Positions 25,102 through 33,814 of a stretch of DNA of 64,000 nucleotides are shown here, one piece after another. The stretch covers positions 28,162 to 92,161 of the forward strand of contig JACOUN010000101.1 of assembly GCA_016177805.1 (NCBI GenBank), in the 5' to 3' direction. This DNA comes from Rhodocyclales bacterium. GTDB taxonomy: Bacteria > Pseudomonadota > Gammaproteobacteria > Burkholderiales > Rhodocyclaceae. The notes beneath the pieces were generated by a model, which worked only from the letters and a program-made list of their open reading frames with translations, did not search any database and was not told the origin of the DNA. Positions within the stretch are counted from its first letter, which is position 1. Each line of letters opens with the position of its first letter. The position numbers and the translations under genes are program-made.

Positions 25102-26130
25102 GTGACTCACCCCGCCACCCTGCAGTATCCGTTCGACACCATTCCCGCCGGAGGACAGACCCTGGAGGTTGCCCCCGGCGTACGCTGGATACGCATGCCG
25201 CTGCCGTTCGCGCTGAACCACGTCAATCTGTGGTTGCTCGATGATGGCGACGCCGCAGTGGTGGTGGACACCGGCTTCGGCCTGGACGAAGTGCGCGCGC
25301 ACTGGAGCGACATCCTGAGCCGCGATGGGCGGCCCCTGTCCGGCATCATCGCCACCCACTGCCACCCCGACCACCTCGGGCTGGCGGCGTGGCTGGCCGA
25401 ACGTGACCAGGCCCCCATCCACATGACGCAGGGCGAATTCCTCGTCGCGCATGCGATGTGGCACCAGCAGCCGGGTTACTCGATACCGGACATGCTCAAG
25501 CTGTTCACGACTCACGGTCTGGACACGCACCGGCTCACGGCGCTGGAGCAGCGCGGTAACGGCTACAAGCGCGGCGTACCGGCCTTGCCCGACAGCTATC
25601 ACCGCATGTTCGACGGTGACGTGCTGCGCATCGGCGGCCGCGAATGGCGGGTCATCGTCGGCTACGGACATGCCCCGGAGCACGCCAGCCTGTATTGCGA
25701 AGCGCTCGGCATCCTCATTTCGGGGGACATGCTGCTGCCGCGCATCTCGACCAACGTCAGCGTTTTTGCTGCAACGCCGCATGATGATCCATTGGGTTTG
25801 TTTCTCGCTTCGCTGCAGCGCATCAAACATTTGCCAGACAGCACGCTCGTGCTACCATCGCATGGTAATCCGTTCCGCGGCCTCGGTTTGCGCATTGCAC
25901 AATTGGAAGCGCATCATGCGGAACGTTGCGAGTTGCTGCTGTCCACGCTCGACGTACCGCGCAATGCCGGTGAGATGCTGGCCACGCTGTTCACGCGTGA
26001 GCTGGACACCCATCAGGTCTTGTTCGCCATGGGTGAAACCGTGGCCCACCTGAACTACCTCGCGAACCGGGGCCAGGTGGCAAGACAGGTGGCGGACGAC
26101 GGCACGGTCAAATTTGAACGCACCGCCTGA
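25102..26130 (+). CDS. Metallo-beta-lactamase-fold hydrolase
   Basis: A 342-residue cytoplasmic MBL-fold protein. The metal motif HCHPDH is at residues 86-91 with further ligands 'YGHAPEHASLY' and 'LISGDMLLP'. The start is GTG at 25102 with GGAG seven bases upstream. Such stand-alone members often act as glyoxalase II-like or lactone/thioester hydrolases. It lies 20 bp upstream of phaC on the same strand and is divergent from liuR, so it is probably cotranscribed with phaC. A role in acyl-CoA or PHB metabolism is a guess from that position. Confidence 0.85.
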   Translation: MTHPATLQYPFDTIPAGGQTLEVAPGVRWIRMPLPFALNHVNLWLLDDGDAAVVVDTGFGLDEVRAHWSDILSRDGRPLSGIIATHCHPDHLGLAAWLAERDQAPIHMTQGEFLVAHAMWHQQPGYSIPDMLKLFTTHGLDTHRLTALEQRGNGYKRGVPALPDSYHRMFDGDVLRIGGREWRVIVGYGHAPEHASLYCEALGILISGDMLLPRISTNVSVFAATPHDDPLGLFLASLQRIKHLPDSTLVLPSHGNPFRGLGLRIAQLEAHHAERCELLLSTLDVPRNAGEMLATLFTRELDTHQVLFAMGETVAHLNYLANRGQVARQVADDGTVKFERTA

Positions 26131-26150
26131 ACACAAGGAACATCGATCCC

Positions 26151-27977
26151 ATGGCTGCCGTACCCAGTACCGACACTCTCCACCCCGAACTCCCGGACCC
26201 CAAGGAAATCGCCAAGACCTATGCCGAAGTGGCGCAGCGCGCCTCGTCGCTGATCAGCGAGCACGTGCAGCGCCAGATGAAGAAGGGCATCGGCACGCCC
26301 AGCGACGAACTGGGCATCGCGCAGGCCTTCATGGACATGATGGCCAAGCTGCTGGCCAACCCATACAAGCTCGCCCAGGGGCAGATGAACCTGGTGTGGG
26401 ACTACTTCTCACTGTGGCAACACTCGATGCTGCGCTTCATGGGCATGCCGGGCACGCCGGTGGCGTCACCGGAGCGCAGCGACAAGCGCTTCAAGGACGA
26501 GCAATGGGAAGAGCATTTCCTGTTCGATTTCGTCAAGCAGTCGTACCTGATCGCGGCCCGCCACGTGCATGACACGGTGTGCTGCGTCGAAGGCCTGGAC
26601 GAACAGACGCAGAAGAAGGTCAACTTCTTCACCCGCCAGTACATCGACGCGCTGTCGCCGTCGAACTTCGCGATGACCAACCCGGAAGTGTTCCGCGAGA
26701 CGGTCAAGAGCCACGGCCAGAACCTGCTCAACGGGCTGAACAACCTGCTGCGCGACATGGAAGACGGCGACGGCCAGTTGCGCGTCAAGATGACCGACAC
26801 CAGCGCCTTCGAACTGGGCAAGAACGTCGCCACCACGCCGGGCAAGGTGGTGTTCCAGACCGACATGATGCAGCTCATCCAGTACGCGCCCAGCACCGAC
26901 AAGGTGTTGAAGCGCCCGCTGCTGATCGTGCCGCCGTGGATCAACAAGTTCTACATCCTCGACCTGCGCGAAAAGAACTCCTACATCAAGTGGTGCGTGG
27001 ACCAGGGCCACACCGTGTTCGTGATTTCGTGGGTCAACCCGGACGCCAGCCTGGCCGAGAAGAGCTTCGACGCCTATGTGCAGGAAGGCGTGATCGCGGC
27101 ACTCGACGCGATCGAGGCGCAAACCGGCGAGAAGGAAGTCAACGCCGCCGGCTACTGCCTGGGCGGCACGCTGCTGGCCACCACGCTGGCCTACCTGACC
27201 GCCAAGCGGCAGAAGCGCATCGCGTCGGCGACCTTCTTCACCACCATGACGGACTTCTCAGATCCGGGCGAGCTGGGCGTGTTCATCGACGAGCAACAGG
27301 TCAGCAGCCTCGAAAAGAAGATGTTCGAGCGCGGTTACCTCGAAGGCTCGGAGATGGCCGGCACCTTCAACATGATGCGTGCCAACGACCTGATCTGGTC
27401 CTTCGTGGTGAACAACTACCTGATGGGCAAGGACCCGTTCCCGTTCGACCTGCTGTACTGGAACTCCGACTCCACCCGCATGCCCGCCACGATGCACAGC
27501 TTCTACCTGCGCAACATGTACATGCACAACCGTCTGGTGCAGCCGGGTGGCATCGAGATCGACGGCACGCCCATCGATCTGTCCAAGATCAAGGTGCCGT
27601 GCTACTTCATCTCCACCATCGAAGACCACATTGCGCCGTGGAAGAGCACCTACTCTGGCGCCCGCCACTTCGGCGGCCCGGTGCGCTTCGTGCTGGGTGG
27701 CTCGGGCCACATCGCCGGCATCGTCAACCCGCCGGCCGCCGGCAAGTACGGCTACTGGGTGAGCCCGGCGGTCAAGCTGGCTGAAACCGCCGACGGCTGG
27801 TTCGAAGGCGCGGCGCAGCAGAACGGCTCGTGGTGGACCGACTGGCAGGACTGGGTCCTCGCCCATGACGACAGCGACGCCGCCGCGCGCGACCCGGCCA
27901 AGGGCAAGCTCAAGGTGCTGGAAGACGCACCGGGCTCGTTCGCCAAACTGCGCCTGGATCTGCAGAAGGTCGACTGA
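26151..27977 (+). CDS. phaC: Class I poly(3-hydroxyalkanoate) synthase
   Basis: A 608-residue polymerase. The catalytic triad is seen as Cys336 in the lipase-like box GYCLGG, Asp492 in 'STIEDHIAPW' and His520 in 'GGSGHIAGI'. Length and the long N-terminal domain (1-~200) mark class I, as in Cupriavidus. It polymerises (R)-3-hydroxybutyryl-CoA into PHB on granule surfaces. No phaA-phaB-phaR run follows; the nearest thiolase is in the divergent operon. A stable GAAA hairpin and a REP element lie downstream. Confidence 0.95.
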   Translation: MAAVPSTDTLHPELPDPKEIAKTYAEVAQRASSLISEHVQRQMKKGIGTPSDELGIAQAFMDMMAKLLANPYKLAQGQMNLVWDYFSLWQHSMLRFMGMPGTPVASPERSDKRFKDEQWEEHFLFDFVKQSYLIAARHVHDTVCCVEGLDEQTQKKVNFFTRQYIDALSPSNFAMTNPEVFRETVKSHGQNLLNGLNNLLRDMEDGDGQLRVKMTDTSAFELGKNVATTPGKVVFQTDMMQLIQYAPSTDKVLKRPLLIVPPWINKFYILDLREKNSYIKWCVDQGHTVFVISWVNPDASLAEKSFDAYVQEGVIAALDAIEAQTGEKEVNAAGYCLGGTLLATTLAYLTAKRQKRIASATFFTTMTDFSDPGELGVFIDEQQVSSLEKKMFERGYLEGSEMAGTFNMMRANDLIWSFVVNNYLMGKDPFPFDLLYWNSDSTRMPATMHSFYLRNMYMHNRLVQPGGIEIDGTPIDLSKIKVPCYFISTIEDHIAPWKSTYSGARHFGGPVRFVLGGSGHIAGIVNPPAAGKYGYWVSPAVKLAETADGWFEGAAQQNGSWWTDWQDWVLAHDDSDAAARDPAKGKLKVLEDAPGSFAKLRLDLQKVD

Positions 27978-28018
27978 ACACGGTTGTCACGGTTGTGACG
28001 CGACGAGCAAAGACCATA

Positions 28019-28038
28019 GCACCGGCGAAAGCCGGTGC
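28019..28038 (+). repeat. Stable hairpin with GAAA tetraloop
   Basis: GCACCGGC-GAAA-GCCGGTGC: a perfect 8-bp GC-rich stem closed by a GNRA tetraloop, 42 bp after phaC. There is no T-run, so it is more likely an mRNA 3' stabiliser or part of a repeat than a classical terminator. Confidence 0.5.
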
Positions 28039-28093
28039 CCAATTGCACCGCAGGGCAACCGCGCGAATCATCAAACCGAACGGTCAGCCCCCT

Positions 28094-28150
28094 CGTAGGA
28101 GTGGCTTTAGCCGCGAAAATGGTTTGTTCGCGGCTAAAGCCACTCCTACG
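28094..28150. repeat. REP-like perfect inverted repeat
   Basis: 24-bp perfect arms, beginning CGTAGGAGTGGCTTTAGCCG, separated by nine bases. Same family as 21079-21137. Located in the otherwise empty 298-bp gap between phaC and the PIN gene, where it may stabilise or terminate the phaC transcript. Confidence 0.85.
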
Positions 28151-28275
28151 ACGCGTACAACGCGCCCTGTGAGTGTGCTCGGAATGACGGGTCGCCTGTT
28201 TGGTTGCCAGCTTAACCGCATCGAGGAGGTTACGGCCCCCTCGATTGCGTTGACCACCCTTGCCCCGCGTATCCC

Positions 28276-28740
28276 ATGCCCCCTCAGACCCTGGTGCTCG
28301 ACACCAACACCGTAATGGCGCTGTGGGTGTTTGAAGACCCCGCCCTGCACGCATTGCGCCAGAGCGTCGAGGCCGGCTCGGTAACGCTCGCCACCCGCGC
28401 CGACGCGCTTGAAGAGCTGCGGCACGTGCTCGCCTACCGCCAGTTCGGCCTCGATCCGGCGCGGCAGGCCGCGCTGCACGCCGAGTACGTCGCACTATGC
28501 TCGATCATCGTCGCCGACACCGCCACACCCGCCGCGCTACCGGCATGCCGCGACCGCGACGACCAGAAATTCCTCGAAATCGCGCGCGACGCGCGCGCGA
28601 CGCACCTGGTCAGCCGCGACAAGGCGCTGCTGCGTCTGAACCGCCATCGCCTGGTGCGCGCGCTCTTTGCGATCGTCAAGCCCGAGGCATTTCCTGCCGC
28701 AGACGCGGATGACGATACACGTGCCATGGCGAACCCCTGA
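28276..28740 (+). CDS. PIN-domain protein (putative toxin-type ribonuclease)
   Basis: A 154-residue PIN fold: N-terminal 'VLDTNTVMALW' supplies the first acidic residue (Asp9) and 'CRDRDDQKFLEIARDARATHLVSRDKALL' supplies the remaining acidic cluster. It belongs to the COG1569-like 'PIN family toxin' group, which are Mg-dependent RNases. No antitoxin gene precedes it; the upstream gap holds only a REP repeat. It may be a solitary RNase. Its 3' end overlaps the convergent GNAT gene by 65 bp. Confidence 0.82.
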   Translation: MPPQTLVLDTNTVMALWVFEDPALHALRQSVEAGSVTLATRADALEELRHVLAYRQFGLDPARQAALHAEYVALCSIIVADTATPAALPACRDRDDQKFLEIARDARATHLVSRDKALLRLNRHRLVRALFAIVKPEAFPAADADDDTRAMANP

Positions 28741-29209
28741 ACTCCGTCTCGCGCTCCAGCGTCGCGCCGACCGCCAACGCCAATGCGATCGACGGCGCGT
28801 TGGCGCTGTTGATGAAGCTGATCAGGGGTTTATCAAAGTGCTCGCGCGTCATCGCCTGCACCGCACGCACCGCTTCGCTCGCGTAGCCCTGGCCCCAGTG
28901 GCGACGCAGCAGCGCCCACTTGATCTCGGGTTCTGGCCAGTCCACCGGGTACCACAACCCCACCGTACCCAGCACCGCGCCGCTGGCCTTGTCTTCCAGC
29001 GCGTACGGGCCGTAACCGCGCAACTGCCAGTGCCCGACCATGCTCGCCACCGCGCGCCAGCTCCCCCCTTCGTTCTGCGCGCGGCCGAAGGTGAAACGCA
29101 CACACTCTTCATCCGAGTAGTGTTCGTGCATGGCCTGCCAGTCGTCGTTGCGGAATCCGCGCAACAGCAGGCGCGGGGTTTTGAGTTGCAGCGGCACGGT
29201 CGGTGACAC
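28676..29209 (-). CDS. GNAT-family N-acetyltransferase (RimJ/RimL-like)
   Basis: A 177-residue GNAT protein with 'LKTPRLLLRGFRNDDWQAMHEHY' at the N-terminus and the acetyl-CoA loop 'RRHWGQGYASEAVRAV'. This is the RimJ/RimL-like group, which acetylates protein N-termini or small amines. The start is GTG at 29209. It overlaps the PIN gene tail to tail. Substrate unknown. Confidence 0.85.
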   Translation of the reverse strand: MSPTVPLQLKTPRLLLRGFRNDDWQAMHEHYSDEECVRFTFGRAQNEGGSWRAVASMVGHWQLRGYGPYALEDKASGAVLGTVGLWYPVDWPEPEIKWALLRRHWGQGYASEAVRAVQAMTREHFDKPLISFINSANAPSIALALAVGATLERETEFRGSPWHVYRHPRLRQEMPRA

Positions 29210-29236
29210 GGTTCATTTACTCCTACGAGTGAATGA

Positions 29237-30067
29237 TCAGTTCGTCGCGGCATGCAGCGCGCGCCGCAATTCAACTAGATAACGCAAGCCGGCGATCGCG
29301 CGGCTGCCGTACCACGACACCATTTCGCCGTCGATCAACGACACGGGTCGCCCGCTCAGGGCAACGATCTCGGCGATATGGCGGTCGCGAAACCGATAGG
29401 GTTCGGTGGCGGCCAGCACCCGGTCCACCTGCGCCAGCCACGCCGCATCCCAGCCAAACTGCGGGTAGCGCTCGGCGGCATCGGCCGGCTGCGACGCCCA
29501 GCCGACCCGCGCCAGCATCGCGGCGAGATAGGTGGCGCGCGATATCGTCATCCACGGCGCGCGCCAGATCAGGTACAGCACCCGCTCGGGCGGCAGGGTC
29601 AGCGCGGCGGCGCGGGCCTCGGCCAGCGCCTGGTCGAGTTCGGTTTCAAGACACTGCGCCCGCGAAGCGCAGCCGAACACATGTCCGAACAGGCGGTACA
29701 GATCGCGGTTGTCCTCGGGCGCGCAGGGGTGGGTGACGATCACGTGCGGGATGAAGGTCGCGAGTTCATCGACCACCTCGCGCCGGTTCTCGTCGATGTT
29801 GACCAGCAGATGGGTCGGTTCCAGCGCGCGCACCGCCTCCACCCTGACGTCCTTGGTGCCGCCGACCTTGGCCACCTGTTTGAGAAAAGCGCGCGGATGC
29901 ACGCAAAAACCGGTGCGACCGACCAGCTTGTCGCCCAGCCCCAGCTCGCACACCAGTTCGGTCAGCGACGGCACCAGCGACACGATGCGCACCTCGCCCA
30001 CGGCGCGTTGATGTCCAGTGCCGATGGCATCCGTCATCAACGCGGCAGCGGCGGGGTTGGCGTTCAT
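29237..30067 (-). CDS. BtuF-like helical-backbone metal/cobalamin-binding protein without signal peptide
   Basis: A 276-residue protein of the TroA/BtuF fold: 'IVSLVPSLTELVCELGLGDKLVGRTGFC' and 'VGGTKDVRVEAVRALEPTHLLVNIDEN' are typical. BtuF proteins are periplasmic cobalamin receptors, but here the N-terminus is polar and has no signal peptide, so it may act in the cytoplasm or need re-annotation. No BtuC/D genes are near. Ligand uncertain. Confidence 0.78.
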   Translation of the reverse strand: MNANPAAAALMTDAIGTGHQRAVGEVRIVSLVPSLTELVCELGLGDKLVGRTGFCVHPRAFLKQVAKVGGTKDVRVEAVRALEPTHLLVNIDENRREVVDELATFIPHVIVTHPCAPEDNRDLYRLFGHVFGCASRAQCLETELDQALAEARAAALTLPPERVLYLIWRAPWMTISRATYLAAMLARVGWASQPADAAERYPQFGWDAAWLAQVDRVLAATEPYRFRDRHIAEIVALSGRPVSLIDGEMVSWYGSRAIAGLRYLVELRRALHAATN

Positions 30068-30120
30068 CGCGGATCGGTCCAGTATGAAGACAGGGCTCGA
30101 TTCTACGCAGGGAGAACAGC

Positions 30121-31317
30121 ATGCGCATAGGCGTACCGAAAGAGATCAAGGTGCACGAATACCGGGTCGGACTGACGCCGGCCAGCGTGCGTGAACTGGT
30201 GGCGCGCGGGCACGAGGTCATTGTCGAGTCGTCGGCGGGCGTCGGCATCGGCGCTTCCGACGACCACTACCGCCGCGCCGGCGCGCGCATCGCGGAGGAC
30301 GCGGCGGCGGTGTTCGCCCAGGCCGACATGATCGTCAAGGTCAAGGAGCCGCAGCCGGTCGAGCGGGCGCGTCTGCGCGCGGACCAGGTGCTGTTCACCT
30401 ATCTGCACCTCGCCCCCGACCCCGATCAGGCACACGACCTGCTCGCCAGCGGCGCGGTCGCGATCGCCTACGAAACCGTGACCGCCGCCGAAGGCGGCCT
30501 GCCGTTGCTCGCGCCGATGTCGGAAGTCGCGGGACGCATGAGCGTGCAGGCCGGCGCCCACTGCCTGGAAAAGGCCGCCGGCGGGCGCGGGGTGCTACTG
30601 GGCGGGGTGCCGGGCGTGGAGCCGGCGCGGGTGGTGATCCTCGGCGGCGGCGTGGTGGGCAGCAACGCGGCCCTGATCGCGCTCGGCATGGGCGCCAGCG
30701 TGACGGTCATCGACCGCTCGCTGCCCGTGCTGCGGCGGCTGACCGAGCGCTTCGGCACCCGCCTGGTGACGCTGCACGCCAGTGACGAGGCGATAGAAAC
30801 CGAAGTCGGCGGCGCCGACCTGGTGATCGGTGGAGTGCTGATCCCCGGCGCGGCGGCACCCAAACTGGTGAGCCGCGCGCTGGTGGGCGGCATGCGCGGC
30901 GGCGCGGTGATCGTCGATGTCGCGATCGATCAGGGCGGCTGTGTCGAGACCTCGCGCCCGACCACCCATGCCGATCCGACCTATGTCGTCGATGAGGTGG
31001 TGCACTACTGCGTGGCCAACATGCCCGGCGCGGTGGCACGCACCTCCACCTACGCACTCAACGCCGCCACCCTGCCGCACGTGCTGGCGATCGCCGAGCG
31101 GGGCTGGCAGCACGCCTTGCGCGAAGACGTGCATCTGCGTAACGGACTCAACGTGTGCGCGGGCAAGGTCACCCACGCCGGGGTCGCACAGGCGCTCGGC
31201 ATGGCGGCACACGACCCGGCCGGCGGCACACGACCCGGCCGCGCTGCTCGGCCCCTGACCCGGCTACTTCGCCCCCGGCGCGATGCGGCCTTGCAACCGC
31301 GTTTCAAGCAGCCGTAG
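30121..31317 (+). CDS. ald: Alanine dehydrogenase with duplication-altered C-terminus
   Basis: A 398-residue NAD-dependent alanine dehydrogenase (L-alanine to pyruvate plus ammonium). The N-terminus '[20 protein letters not shown]', the active-site region '[11 protein letters not shown]', the Rossmann motif '[14 protein letters not shown]' and '[26 protein letters not shown]' are intact. After '[10 protein letters not shown]' a 19-bp tandem duplication (31203-31240) shifts the frame. Without it the protein would end in 'ALLGP' at 31258, a normal family C-terminus. As it stands about 30 foreign, Arg-rich residues follow and the gene overlaps lysR. Activity may survive because the catalytic domains are complete. 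Confidence 0.9.
   Translation: MRIGVPKEIKVHEYRVGLTPASVRELVARGHEVIVESSAGVGIGASDDHYRRAGARIAEDAAAVFAQADMIVKVKEPQPVERARLRADQVLFTYLHLAPDPDQAHDLLASGAVAIAYETVTAAEGGLPLLAPMSEVAGRMSVQAGAHCLEKAAGGRGVLLGGVPGVEPARVVILGGGVVGSNAALIALGMGASVTVIDRSLPVLRRLTERFGTRLVTLHASDEAIETEVGGADLVIGGVLIPGAAAPKLVSRALVGGMRGGAVIVDVAIDQGGCVETSRPTTHADPTYVVDEVVHYCVANMPGAVARTSTYALNAATLPHVLAIAERGWQHALREDVHLRNGLNVCAGKVTHAGVAQALGMAAHDPAGGTRPGRAARPLTRLLRPRRDAALQPRFKQP
31203..31240. repeat. 19-bp perfect tandem duplication in ald
   Basis: GGCGGCACACGACCCGGCC occurs twice head to tail (31203-31221, 31222-31240). Nineteen is not a multiple of three, so it changes the ald reading frame near its 3' end. Confidence 0.95.
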
Positions 31318-32208
31318 TTGCGCGGCGGCGGCCTGCTTGATGCACTCGTGCAGGCGAGCGTGCAGCACCGACGTCGCGGCGCTGGCGTGGCGCAGACCGC
31401 ACAGGCGGAAGCTCACTTGCGGCACCAGGCGCAACGGCAGCACGCGCGCCGGATCGAGCGTGGCGGCGGTATACGCGTCGACATAGGCATAGCCCAACCC
31501 CTGTTCGACCAGCGTGCCGGCCAGCGCGTAGGTTTGCACGCTGAGCACGCGCCGCGCGCTGGCCGCGCCCGCCTCATGCATGGCTGACAAGCGCAACCCC
31601 AGCGGCGTCGCCTCGGCCAGCGCGATGTACGGACGCCCGGCCAGCCAGCCCGCGTCATCGAGGCGCAGCACCCCGTTCGACCACTCGCGCGGCGCGCATA
31701 GCACCATTTCACCTTCGGCCACCGTCGTGCACGTCAGCGCCGGGTGCTGCGGCGGCTCTATGGCCAGCCCGGCGTCGACTTCGAAGGCCAGCAGATGGCT
31801 TTCGATCTCGCGCGTATGGCTGGCCCACAGATCGCACTCGACCCCCGGACTGGAGGCGCGCAACGCCGCCAGCGCGCCGGGCAGCACGCTGGTTGCCAGC
31901 GACGGGGTGGCGGCGATGCGCAGCAGGCCGGTCGCACCCCGGCGCAGGTTGCCGGACAACGCCTCGATCCGTTCGATCTCCTGCCATGCGCGCTGCACCT
32001 GGGCAAACAGGGCATGCGCCTCGGGGGTGGGGACGAGGCGCCCGCGCGTGCGCTCGAACAGCGGGTAGCCAAGGCTGGTCTCGGTATGCCGCATCACCCG
32101 CGACACCACCGGTTGCGACACGTGCAGCACGCGGGCCGCCTCGCTCACCGAGCCGGCCATCATCACCGCGCGAAAGACTTCGATCTGGCGCAAGCGCATC
32201 GCATCCAT
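31264..32208 (-). CDS. LysR-family regulator
   Basis: A 314-residue LysR protein. The winged helix is at residues 4-63 ('MRLRQIEVFRAVMMAGSVSEAARVLHVSQPVVSRVMRH' region) and the LysR substrate-binding domain fills the rest. The start at 32208 is set by the family N-terminus. It is divergent from the D-amino-acid dehydrogenase gene with 113 bp between them and convergent with ald, so it probably regulates dadA. The 3' end is overlapped by the frame-extended tail of ald. Confidence 0.87.
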   Translation of the reverse strand: MDAMRLRQIEVFRAVMMAGSVSEAARVLHVSQPVVSRVMRHTETSLGYPLFERTRGRLVPTPEAHALFAQVQRAWQEIERIEALSGNLRRGATGLLRIAATPSLATSVLPGALAALRASSPGVECDLWASHTREIESHLLAFEVDAGLAIEPPQHPALTCTTVAEGEMVLCAPREWSNGVLRLDDAGWLAGRPYIALAEATPLGLRLSAMHEAGAASARRVLSVQTYALAGTLVEQGLGYAYVDAYTAATLDPARVLPLRLVPQVSFRLCGLRHASAATSVLHARLHECIKQAAAAQLRLLETRLQGRIAPGAK

Positions 32209-32321
32209 GTCCTGATGACATACCAGACACCATGATCGGCATGTCCGGCCATTGGCGCAACCGCTATATTCAACAAGGACTTCCAACCAGCAACCCACTC
32301 AGACGAAACATCAGGAGAGCT

Positions 32322-33578
32322 ATGAAGATCGTGGTCATCGGCGCAGGCGTGGTGGGTCTTGCCAGCGCCTGGTATCTGCAACGCGACGGACATGAAGTGA
32401 CCGTGGTCGATCGCGCCGCCAGCGTCGGCATGGGCACCAGCCACGCCAACGGCGGGCAGCTCAGCTACCGCTACATCGCGCCGCTCGCCGACCCCGACAT
32501 CCTGGGCAAGATCCCCGGCTGGCTGCTGCAAAGCGGCGGGCCGATACGCTTTCGCCCACGCTTCGACCCCGACCAGTGGCGCTGGCTGGCGGCCTTCATG
32601 CAGGCGTGCACCAGCAACGCCAAGTTGCGCTCGGTCGCAAGCCTGTTGCCGCTGTCGCTTTACAGCCGCAGCCTGGTGCACGAGTTGATCGCCGAGCACG
32701 GGTTGGAATTCGACTTCGTGCGCAATGGCAAGCTGGTGCTGTACCGTGACCCCGCCAGTTACGCTTCGGCCCGCCGCCTGCTCGACAGCACTCCCGAGCT
32801 GGCAAGCGAGCAGAGCGCCCTCGACCCCGACGCATGCCTGGCGCTGGAGCCTTCGCTGGAGCGGCTGCGCGGCAAGATTCACGGCGGCATCCATACACGC
32901 AGCGAGGATGCGGGCGATTGCCACAAGCTGTGCCTGGCGCTGGCGGCGAAGATGGCGTCAGGACCGAATCCGGTACGGTTGGAACTCGGGCAGGCAATCA
33001 CGCAACTCGAACGCCACAACGGACGCATCACGGCGGTGCACACGGTTGTGCAACGCCTCGATACCGATGCCTGCGTGGTGGCCGCAGGCTCTGCATCGAC
33101 GCGTCTGCTGGGCGATATCGGGGTGCGGGTGCCGGTCTATCCGCTCAAGGGTTACAGCATCAGCATGCCGCTCACCCCGGAGGCCAACGCGCCCACACTG
33201 AACGTGACCGATTACGAACGCAAGATCGTGTACGCGCGCCTGGGGACGCGGTTGCGGGTGGCGGGCATGGCGGACATCGTCGGCAACGACGAACGCATCG
33301 TGGCGCGACGCATCAAGGTGCTGATCGATGAAGCGCGCGCCACCTTCGGCGCGTGGCTGGATCATGCCGACATCACGCCGTGGACCGGCCTGCGCCCGGC
33401 CACCCCGTCGGGACGCCCGATCGTGGACAACGTCGGCGCCGACAACCTGTGGCTCAACATCGGCCACGGGGCGCTGGGCTTCACGCTGGCGACCGGCTGC
33501 GCGCGCGTGCTGGCAGACCGGCTGGCGGGGCGGCAGCCGGCGATACCGCATGCCGATTTTCTCCTGTCAGCCGCCTGA
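32322..33578 (+). CDS. dadA: D-amino-acid dehydrogenase small subunit (DadA)
   Basis: A 418-residue FAD flavoprotein. The dinucleotide motif 'VIGAGVVGLASAWYL' opens the protein, followed by 'GTSHANGGQLSY', characteristic of DadA. 'GLRPATPSGRPIVDNVGADNLWLNIGHGALGF' closes it. It oxidises D-alanine and other D-amino acids to keto acids, passing electrons to the membrane quinone pool. CAGGAGAG precedes the ATG. With ald nearby this is an alanine catabolism locus, but the usual racemase dadX is not present. Confidence 0.9.
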   Translation: MKIVVIGAGVVGLASAWYLQRDGHEVTVVDRAASVGMGTSHANGGQLSYRYIAPLADPDILGKIPGWLLQSGGPIRFRPRFDPDQWRWLAAFMQACTSNAKLRSVASLLPLSLYSRSLVHELIAEHGLEFDFVRNGKLVLYRDPASYASARRLLDSTPELASEQSALDPDACLALEPSLERLRGKIHGGIHTRSEDAGDCHKLCLALAAKMASGPNPVRLELGQAITQLERHNGRITAVHTVVQRLDTDACVVAAGSASTRLLGDIGVRVPVYPLKGYSISMPLTPEANAPTLNVTDYERKIVYARLGTRLRVAGMADIVGNDERIVARRIKVLIDEARATFGAWLDHADITPWTGLRPATPSGRPIVDNVGADNLWLNIGHGALGFTLATGCARVLADRLAGRQPAIPHADFLLSAA

Positions 33579-33654
33579 CAGCCGTGCACAACCGTTGTTA
33601 AACAAAGAATTGTGGGAACCATTACGCCGCGCAAATGGCACTACATTCATCCTG

Positions 33655-33674
33655 GGGTATACCCGTATATGGGT
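33655..33674. promoter_or_regulatory. Overlapping palindromes upstream of the TAXI-TRAP genes
   Basis: GGGTATACCC (33655-33664) is a perfect palindrome overlapping the near-palindrome ACCCGTATATGGGT (33661-33674). The pair lies ~140 bp before the TRAP binding-protein gene, in the dadA-TRAP spacer, and is A/T-richer than its surroundings. It is an operator candidate only. Confidence 0.35.
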
Positions 33675-33814
33675 ATCCCTAGGTGGAAATGTGCGGTGAT
33701 GGCGTTTAGTGTGAATTGATACCGACCCCCCCTAGTCGCACCTGCGCAGCCCCCGGCCACCCTGGTCGTCCTGCCCGATGCGCACCGTAGTCCATCAATA
33801 TGGAGGAGTGCAAG

